NCBI GenBank assembly: GCA_009746045.1
Contig: RPFO01001497.1
Location: forward strand, 1-21,967
Length of the DNA: 21,967 nt
Source of the DNA: Mesostigma viride
Taxonomy: Eukaryota; Streptophyta; Mesostigmatophyceae; Mesostigmatales; Mesostigmataceae
Direction: 5' to 3'
The notes beneath the pieces are model-generated. The model was not told where the DNA came from. It did not search any database and saw nothing but the letters and a program-made list of their open reading frames with translations. Position numbers and translations under genes: made by a program. Positions 17,041-21,967 of this stretch are shown in pieces. Position 1 is the stretch's first letter, and every line of letters begins with the position of its first letter.

Positions 17041-17056
17041 GTGGGAGGCTTAACAC

Positions 17057-17107
17057 GAGTCGCGCATGGACATCGGCGCAGGTCGCCAGGCCGTCGTCCA
17101 GCTGTAA
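17057..17107 (+). pseudogene. Displaced 3' end of the major capsid gene
   Basis: Reads ESRMDIGAGRQAVVQL then TAA. PLV capsid proteins commonly end in a short strand with an L/M-x-I/V-x-A-G pattern, and the capsid gene upstream breaks off at YIFAES. Joining the capsid sequence at the repeated CGAGTC restores the frame without any indel. The piece has no start codon of its own and is too short to be a gene. This is direct evidence that the insert entered a formerly intact capsid gene. Confidence 0.8.
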
Positions 17108-17138
17108 AAATCTTCCTCCCTAGTATACTGTGTCTTCG

Positions 17139-17312
17139 ATGGATTATCTCAAAGACCCTAGGATAGTTGCCAACCCCTTAAACAGGCAGATACTGATCTT
17201 TGATACGCCAAACCTAGCAGATGATGGCAGGGCCTCACTTTTGCCAGCAAAACAAGGGCCGGTTCTGGTTGGGAAGTTTCAATATCCACTGCCACGAAAC
17301 TCCAAAAAATAG
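17139..17312 (+). CDS. Small protein, unknown function
   Basis: 57 aa from ATG 17139, beginning MDYLKDPRIVANPLNRQILI and ending LPRNSKK. It follows the restored capsid stop by 31 nt and precedes the fibre candidate by 25 nt, so before the insertion it sat directly behind the capsid gene. AGTATACTG lies upstream. No signal peptide or membrane segment. No family recognised; placement suggests a minor virion component. Confidence 0.6.
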   Translation: MDYLKDPRIVANPLNRQILIFDTPNLADDGRASLLPAKQGPVLVGKFQYPLPRNSKK

Positions 17313-17337
17313 TGTCATGATATTGTAGATTAGTTTG

Positions 17338-18471
17338 ATGTCGTTTGATTATAGCATTTGCCCACTACTCACGCGGAAGAGGCGTGCCAAGAATACTGTA
17401 ACCCTCACGACTGGCAGCCCAACGCCTACTGCTGTTCCAGTGACCGTGACTGCCACATTTAACAGGCCTGTAACTGGTTTTGTGTTGGGCGACATCACCG
17501 TTACCAATGGGGCGGCCTCAAACCTCCTGGGAAGTAGAAACTCTTACACGTTCGACGTCACTCCAACTATGGCCAACTTCTCAACGACTGTAAACGTGGG
17601 TGCAAACACGGTGATAGACGCATCGTGGGGGAGTGGCAACGCGGCCTCCAATACGCTTTCGTTCACGTACTCGTACGACCCAGCCGTCGACCCCGCTTTG
17701 TACGCGTGGTACGACCCGTCGGACGGCAGCACCCTGTGCAGCGACACCACGGGGACCGCCGTCCAGAGCACCGCGGGCGGCAACGTGTTGCGGATGAACG
17801 ATAAGAAGAACCTGGCCTCGGGGTATCACGTAACGCAGTCCAATTCCGCGAAGACGCCCATTCTGGACACCACCGAGCTCAACGGGAAGACGTCCCTCCG
17901 CTTCATCAACCTCCGCTCGGGACTTCTGACCTCGTCATCTACATTCTGGGGATCTATCGGGACCAAGTCGTCCGTGGTGATAGTCGCCAAACAGCTGACG
18001 ACCGCTACCTACCCTGATACCAACAACCCCGGGACCACGGACATTATCAGAGGATTCATGATAGGAAGCACGATGACGGCGAGAGCGAATCGACTCAGTT
18101 ACCACTCCACAGGTCCCGTCGTAGCCGTGACACAGGGTCCTGGGACAACCCAGCTATATGTCGCGATGGCATCGAGACAAAATTTTTTTGACAACCAGCA
18201 GCACGTCCTCGCGCTTTCGGTGGACACGGTATTGAACACTTTCAGAACCAGATTCGACGGGCGTACCGCAGACGCGGATGCCGGGTCAAATCCCGAAACG
18301 TTCACCGGCAATCTCGCAATTGGTGGCGATACGACTAACGCAGTCCGCGCCTTTGACGGGTGGATCGGCGAGATCCTCATCTACAATACCGCCAAGACCT
18401 CCGCCGAGTTGGAGCTGATCCGCGGGTACCTCGTGGCCAAGTGGGGCACTCCTGCAACACCGCCCCCATAG
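17338..18471 (+). CDS. Fibre/receptor-binding candidate: Ig-like domain plus LamG/ConA-like domain
   Basis: 377 aa from ATG 17338. Residues ~20-115 form a bacterial-type Ig-like (Big-like) adhesin domain: VTVTATFNRPVTGFVLGDIT, then VTNGAASNL, YTFDVTP, and NAASNTLSFTYS. From ~120 to the end is a LamG/concanavalin-like jelly roll: ALYAWYDPSDGSTL, LNGKTSLRF, AFDGWIGEILIYNTAKTSAE, then LELIRGYLVAKWG. Proteins of this design act as tail fibres or receptor-binding spikes that recognise surface glycans. There is no signal peptide; the N terminus is short and basic (RKRRAKN), perhaps the capsid anchor. The Ig-like part looks acquired from bacteria or phages. Confidence 0.75.
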   Translation: MSFDYSICPLLTRKRRAKNTVTLTTGSPTPTAVPVTVTATFNRPVTGFVLGDITVTNGAASNLLGSRNSYTFDVTPTMANFSTTVNVGANTVIDASWGSGNAASNTLSFTYSYDPAVDPALYAWYDPSDGSTLCSDTTGTAVQSTAGGNVLRMNDKKNLASGYHVTQSNSAKTPILDTTELNGKTSLRFINLRSGLLTSSSTFWGSIGTKSSVVIVAKQLTTATYPDTNNPGTTDIIRGFMIGSTMTARANRLSYHSTGPVVAVTQGPGTTQLYVAMASRQNFFDNQQHVLALSVDTVLNTFRTRFDGRTADADAGSNPETFTGNLAIGGDTTNAVRAFDGWIGEILIYNTAKTSAELELIRGYLVAKWGTPATPPP

Positions 18472-18524
18472 ACATAGGATGCAAGACAAGAACTAAATAT
18501 CTCTTCTATATATCACAATAAAGC

Positions 18525-19079
18525 ATGGAGTATCCCACTTTTTATCAGATTTTACTGGACAGCAACAAGTCACTCTCCTTTGACGCCACAACGAGGCGAG
18601 CAGAATTTGTCATAAAGCCAGACCCGAGAGCCCCAATCATCGACGAGGACTGGCGAGGAGGTGGGCATGCAGCCTATCTAGTTAACATCCAGGGAGCAGC
18701 TGGGAAGAGTATACTTGGCGTGACATCGCCTAACTTTCGAGGGGCTGAGAACAATTTGGATGAGCACGCAGTGCTTTTTTCAGAATTCTGCTCTGGTGGG
18801 GCTGTAGCTACGACTTACACATGCGTCAACGATCACAATTATATGAACCTGACTGATCCATATCTGTTTCGGAATGGTGGTCGTTTATCTTTAAGCCTCG
18901 TGCACCTCGACAGGGCTGCTGGTGATGATTCTTACACGGTCCCAACGGCTGTGGCGAAATTCGTTGTAATTTTGCGTTTCGAGAAAGTCCGAGGACTAGA
19001 GAAAAAAAATGTTCCTGCCATGGCAAGTAATTTCTATGAATTATATATGGGTGGCGTCCCCTGCTCGCGTCATCGATAA
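18525..19079 (+). CDS. Putative virion protein, truncated by a retrotransposon insertion
   Basis: The genuine part runs from ATG 18525 to the insertion point at 19054. It is a Gly- and aromatic-containing, beta-rich sequence (LSFDATTRRAEFVIKPDPRA, GGHAAYLVNIQGAAGKSIL, FVVILRFEKV) of the kind seen in small jelly-roll virion proteins; no family recognised. The last residues GVPCSRHR are read from inserted DNA. Its frame is open across the duplicated target site, and beyond the insert it continues in the same frame (MGGCFGKFTLVD...) to a stop at 20242-20244. So either this protein once had a ~57-residue extra tail, or a second small gene started at the duplicated ATG. Confidence 0.65.
   Translation: MEYPTFYQILLDSNKSLSFDATTRRAEFVIKPDPRAPIIDEDWRGGGHAAYLVNIQGAAGKSILGVTSPNFRGAENNLDEHAVLFSEFCSGGAVATTYTCVNDHNYMNLTDPYLFRNGGRLSLSLVHLDRAAGDDSYTVPTAVAKFVVILRFEKVRGLEKKNVPAMASNFYELYMGGVPCSRHR
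19043..19054. repeat. Target-site duplication, left copy (ATATATGGGTGG)
   Basis: Identical 12 bp to 20067-20078, bordering the LINE-like insert on both sides. Confidence 0.85.
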
Positions 19080-20066
19080 ACACCAGAAAACCTACGCGGG
19101 TATTCTGCACACGGCTGATTGGATTGCTCTTTTCGCGGACCTAAACGCCCAGGGACGTGCGTGGCTGTTCTCGCTTTCCTTGCGGAGTGTGGGCTCGGCG
19201 TACCTTCGTGCTCTTCCCATGGCCCCCCATTCGCCTTGGCTCCCAGCCACTACTCGGTGGCGCTCCGGCACCAGCTATTTGCCCCGCAGCCTCTTGTTCC
19301 GGCCGGGCGGCCTTGTGGTAGCTGTGGGCAGCCGCTGGATCCCACGGGGACTCACTACCTTGCCTGCATGGGGGGCCAACAGAATCAGAATTGGTATTTG
19401 TATTTGCACACTGTCCTCCTGACGGTGGTGCTCGCCATGATCCGGTCGGTTTTCCCCCACGCGAACATCCGGTCCGAGGATGCGGATGGCGCTGCCTTCT
19501 ATTCCCCCAACCACCGGCCTGACATCGTGGTGCTGGACTTTGAGGGGGTGGCCGGCATCTGCTTATTGACGTTTCGGTGGCGCGGCCCTTGGCTCTTAGC
19601 CACGTGGCTGGGGCCTCCCTCACGGCAGGTTACACGGCGGACCGGGCGGAGCGGGCCAAGCTCCTGGCCTACGGCGACGTCGGGCACCATCGTGTGGTGC
19701 CCTTTGTCCTGGAGGAGTTTGGGGCCATGGGGCCCCTGACCTCCGCCTTCTTCAAGGAGTGTTGCCGGCTCCGGGAGGACCGGCTGGACCTGGAGGGCCA
19801 GCGGGCCCCCTGGTCGGCGCGGACCTGGACGTCATATTGGCGTCAGCGCTTGTCGGTGGCGCTGACTCGGGCCATGGCTGACATCATGCTCCGCCGTACG
19901 CGGGCTGATTTTGCGGTGCAGCAGGGCTATTAGGTTCCTCCCGTTAGGCGTTTCCATTGGTCTTATCGTAGTATAGAGCTTTGACATGGCTCTGTATATA
20001 GGTTTATAGCTGGGCGTTTGCTTTGGTTTGAGTGATTTCACTCTGCTGTAAGTAATTATATTTTTA
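19055..20066 (+). mobile_element. 5'-truncated LINE-like (non-LTR) retrotransposon 3' end
   Basis: About 1.0 kb between perfect 12-bp duplications, in the same orientation as the host gene. It contains the end of a retrotransposon polyprotein and a ~130-bp 3' untranslated tail ending in TAATTATATTTTTAAT; no long poly(A). Severe 5' truncation plus a variable-length target duplication are standard for target-primed reverse transcription. The insert is GC-rich in its coding part, unlike the AT-richer neighbours. Confidence 0.85.
19057..19933 (+). pseudogene. LINE-type polyprotein C terminus, two frameshifts
   Basis: Three frames in succession. First, QKTYAGILHTADWIALFADL, then GSAYLRALP (to about 19220). 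Second, a zinc knuckle CGSCGQPLDPTGTHYLACM (C-x2-C-x8-H-x3-C arrangement) and RPDIVVLDFEG (to about 19560). Third, LIDVSVARPLALSHVAGAS, AERAKLLAYGD and RVVPFVLEEFG, to the stop at 19931-19933. The CCHC knuckle followed by PD...DVS matches the restriction-endonuclease-like C terminus of certain non-LTR elements of plants, algae and oomycetes. It is non-functional: there is no reverse transcriptase and the frame is broken. Confidence 0.75.
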
Positions 20067-20078
20067 ATATATGGGTGG
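20067..20078. repeat. Target-site duplication, right copy (ATATATGGGTGG)
   Basis: Exact repeat of 19043-19054. It also contains the ATG of the downstream open frame. Confidence 0.85.
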
Positions 20079-20244
20079 TTGCTTTGGAAAATTCACTCTC
20101 GTGGACACTCTAGAATCTTCGTTCAGGCGTATGAGAAACGACCCCGAGTACGCGCGAGCTTACGAGTCCGTTTACCTGAATTCACGTCCCAGAACTCGCC
20201 ACGTGGTAGAGGCCACCTTAGACTTGCATCGCTCCGAAATTTAG
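20071..20244 (+). CDS. 57-aa open frame: displaced gene tail or small N-myristoylation-type protein
   Basis: Reads MGGCFGKFTLVDTLESSFRR, then MRNDPEYARAYESVYLNSRP and a short end HRSEI before TAG. The composition is protein-like throughout. In the pre-insertion sequence it is in frame with the 18525 gene, so it is most simply that gene's lost C terminus. However, M-G-G-C at the start is also a plausible N-myristoylation/palmitoylation signal, and with the ATG regenerated by the target duplication it could still be expressed alone. Confidence 0.55.
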   Translation: MGGCFGKFTLVDTLESSFRRMRNDPEYARAYESVYLNSRPRTRHVVEATLDLHRSEI

Positions 20245-20393
20245 CCAAGTTCGACACTTGTACAAGTCCAGCCACCTTCGCGTCCTGTCCAGGCCGTGCC
20301 AGCAGACGTAACGGACCTTTGCACACGGTGCACAAATAGGCAAAATCACGTGCAGGTCACGCATCTCACGTTACAAGCCCTCTGCCGGTAGCC

Positions 20394-20969
20394 ATGGCTT
20401 CCCGAAACGCAGGGCCTTGCGAGAAGGCGTTGGCCACGCTTGGAAAATACCTCGATAGTCTCGAGGACGGCCAGACAAAGATATCGGACCAGCTCGTATA
20501 CCTGACGCATCAGGTCTCTCTCTTGTCCGGGGCACCCGGTGCTGTTGGAGGCACCGGCCCTACCTGCGAGGTTCTCAAGATTCACGACGCTGGATATGAC
20601 GATGTCGACCGCAAGACGCCCAAAATTTGCGTCGAGTGGGTCTACGAGAGGAACGCGGCAAGGCCGAGGAAGGTCGAGGACCGATGTGAGTGGATTCGCC
20701 TCGACCAAGCCGACGGATGCGTTAAGATGGTCGACGAATTCGTCGATGGCTTCTCCAAGTCCAAGCGCCAGCCAGGCATTGCCCCCGTTACCCTCTACAA
20801 GGCATGGGAGGAGGCAAAGAAGGGTTTCGAGGACGCAAAGACCGCCACTTCCCATGGCAGGAAGAGGAGCCGCGAGGAAGCGTCAAGCTCCCACGGCCAT
20901 GTCTACAAGAGGAAGACCGGCTCGAACGTTGTGAAGAGCCAGACTGGAAACTCCAAGGACAAGGAGTAG
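20394..20969 (+). CDS. Protein with basic, nuclear-signal-like tail, unknown function
   Basis: 191 aa. The N-terminal ~40 residues are helical (CEKALATLGKYLDSLEDGQT, then KISDQLVYLTHQVSLL), the middle mixes strands and charged helices (PKICVEWVYERNAARPRKVE, KMVDEFVDGFSKSKRQPG), and the C terminus is Ser/Lys/Arg-rich with GRKRSREE and YKRKTG, likely nuclear localisation signals. No family recognised. It is the last gene before the right TIR. A role in DNA binding or host-nucleus interaction is possible but unproven. Confidence 0.65.
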   Translation: MASRNAGPCEKALATLGKYLDSLEDGQTKISDQLVYLTHQVSLLSGAPGAVGGTGPTCEVLKIHDAGYDDVDRKTPKICVEWVYERNAARPRKVEDRCEWIRLDQADGCVKMVDEFVDGFSKSKRQPGIAPVTLYKAWEEAKKGFEDAKTATSHGRKRSREEASSSHGHVYKRKTGSNVVKSQTGNSKDKE

Positions 20970-21239
20970 AGTGTCGTCTTGTTGACGACGGCAACGAGCT
21001 TGCCATTTCGCTCTTGTTGAGCTGATAACGAATGTGAACGTGATATAAATTTTAATGAATTCGTTTATGCAGTATACAACGCGTCAATGCATGCTGAAAA
21101 CAATTTTCATTCGTCTCGAAATGCAGTTCTAACTATGGGTTAAACGTCCAGAGTAAACCTCTCATGCATCGACACAGGTCGTATGGGATTCTTGCATAGG
21201 TCGTATGAGTTTCCAGAGTAATATATCCCTAACACTCTG
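20970..21239. other. Intergenic region before the right TIR
   Basis: 270 bp without a credible gene. It holds an AT-rich GATATAAATTTTAATGAATTC stretch around 21042-21062 and a short direct repeat of GTCGTATG (about 21178-21186 and 21201-21208). Nothing else is recognisable. Confidence 0.5.
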
Positions 21240-21287
21240 CACACCCCGCCGCGCGGCCCTCGCCGGCTCCCTCACCCTGCGAGGCCA

Positions 21288-21772
21288 TGGCGAAAAATTG
21301 GGCGGTCTTTTCTTAAGAGTAAGTACGTGCAATTTTTCGCCACCTCCAACAACCCACGCCACCTCAGCGCCGGCCAGTGGGGGAAGGTGGCGAAAAATTG
21401 GGCGTTCTTTTCTTAAGACTACTTACGTGCAATTTTTCGCCATCACTCTCACACCTTGACAAACACCTCCTATGACCCGCGCCAAGGGGTGGCAAGGTGG
21501 CGAAAAATTGGGCGTTCTTTATATAAGAGTAAGTACGTGCAATTTTTCGCCATCACTCTCACACCTTGACAAACACATCCTATGACCCGCGCCAAGGGGT
21601 GGCAGGGTGGCGAAAAATTGGGCGTTCTTTATATAAGAGTAAGTACGTGCAATTTTTCGCCATCACTCTCACACCTTGACAAACACCTCCTATGACCCGC
21701 GCCAAGGGGTGGCAGGGTGGCGAAAAATTGGGCGTTCTTTATATAAGAGTAAGTACGTGCAATTTTTCGCCA
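21288..21772. repeat. Array of five tandem hairpin units
   Basis: Units at 21288-21342, 21388-21442, 21498-21552, 21608-21662 and 21718-21772, each with the 13-nt arms TGGCGAAAAATTG / CAATTTTTCGCCA. The two inner units carry CTTAAG in the spacer, the three outer ones TATATAAG, mirroring the left array, which has two inner and five outer units. Confidence 0.9.
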
Positions 21773-21896
21773 TCCTTGTCACACCCCCAACACACACCCT
21801 CACAATTCTGCCAGGGGTGGTGACAGATGCCAGCCTAAATGTCACAAGCTTGGTGAGCAGTGGTGGCAGGCGGGCACTTATGTTTTTTGCAAGTGG

Positions 21897-21925
21897 TTTA
21901 GGGTTTTAGGGTTTAGGGTTTAGGG
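21897..21925 (-). repeat. TTTAGGG telomere-like repeats
   Basis: Four TTTAGGG units with one extra T after the first, the mirror image of 910-938. Confidence 0.9.
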
Positions 21926-21967
21926 TGAGACCCCTCCTAGGCCGTCACTATAGGGTCACTATAGGGT

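Larger units (their letters stand above)
15291..17055. mobile_element. Non-coding transposon-like insert in the capsid gene
   Basis: About 1.77 kb splitting the capsid gene. The outer ends read TGTT...AACA, and each is followed after 10-12 nt (inwards) by GTCCTTAWTTTAGGAC (15305-15320; 17005-17020 and inverted at 17024-17039). Flanks repeat CGAGTC (15275-15280 and 17056-17061), or a longer imperfect CGAGTGTCCA/CGAGTCGCGCA pair, as expected for a target duplication. No credible coding sequence is present. The right part carries a dense GGGTAC/GGTACC cluster and a C11 run. It is best explained as a non-autonomous DNA transposon; the family is not identified. Confidence 0.75.
21240..21966. repeat. 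Right terminal inverted repeat of the element
   Basis: Reverse complement of 865-1815, ending in two TCACTATAGGG units at the window edge. It may extend beyond the window. It has five hairpin units against seven on the left; otherwise the two arms are nearly identical, including the TTTAGGG repeats, so they have been kept alike by replication or gene conversion, or the insertion is young. Confidence 0.95.

Noticed and set aside
19141-19690. Minus-strand ORFs across the LINE fragment
   Set aside because: Pro/Arg/Gly-rich antisense of a GC-rich retrotransposon coding region.

Overview
The window holds a nearly complete, chromosomally resident DNA virus-like element of the polinton-like virus (PLV) type, a group that infects or integrates into microalgae. 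The basis is a co-linear penton-like / small amphipathic protein / double-jelly-roll major capsid protein cluster, an A32-type packaging ATPase, a tyrosine recombinase, a primase-helicase, and long terminal inverted repeats (TIRs, about 865-1815 and 21240-21966). The element is about 21.1 kb. Plant/green-algal type telomere motifs (CCCTAAA/TTTAGGG) inside the TIRs and a LINE-like retrotransposon fragment point to a eukaryotic, probably algal, host; the species cannot be read from the sequence.

Layout: 1-864 is AT-rich non-coding flank, probably host, with two diverged copies of a ~300 bp unit. 865-1815 is the left TIR: terminal 11-bp repeats, telomere-like repeats, and seven copies of a 55-nt unit with 13-bp inverted arms. 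The minus-strand block (8632 down to 1936) carries, in transcription order, a coiled-coil protein, the packaging ATPase, an AT-hook-like basic protein, a tyrosine recombinase with a possible N-terminal extension, and an AEP primase fused to a UL9/herpes-origin-binding-like SF2 helicase that is split over six reading-frame pieces. A 24-bp divergent gap (8633-8656) separates this from the plus-strand block: a very large virion-like protein (~1,090 aa once one frameshift is allowed for), a low-complexity basic protein, a C2H2 zinc-finger protein, a small ORF, penton-like protein, amphipathic protein, major capsid protein, a small ORF, an Ig-like plus LamG-like fibre candidate, a further putative virion protein, and a basic C-terminal-tail protein. 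21240-21966 is the right TIR with five units.

The copy is damaged in two instructive ways. First, a 1.77-kb non-coding transposon-like insert (about 15291-17055) sits inside the 3' end of the capsid gene; the missing last 16 codons (ESRMDIGAGRQAVVQL, then stop) are found at 17057-17107. Second, the 3' end of a LINE-like retrotransposon (19055-20066) lies between perfect 12-bp target-site duplications inside another element gene, whose tail continues in the same frame at 20067-20244. In addition, at least seven single-base frameshifts lie in or beside 3-4 nt homopolymers, mostly in the replication and packaging genes, with no obvious in-frame nonsense change. That pattern fits either sequencing/assembly indels or recent decay.

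Working together, the left block would provide genome replication, integration/resolution and packaging, and the right block the capsid and host-recognition proteins. No DNA polymerase, DDE integrase or maturation protease was recognised, so replication would rely on host or helper enzymes.
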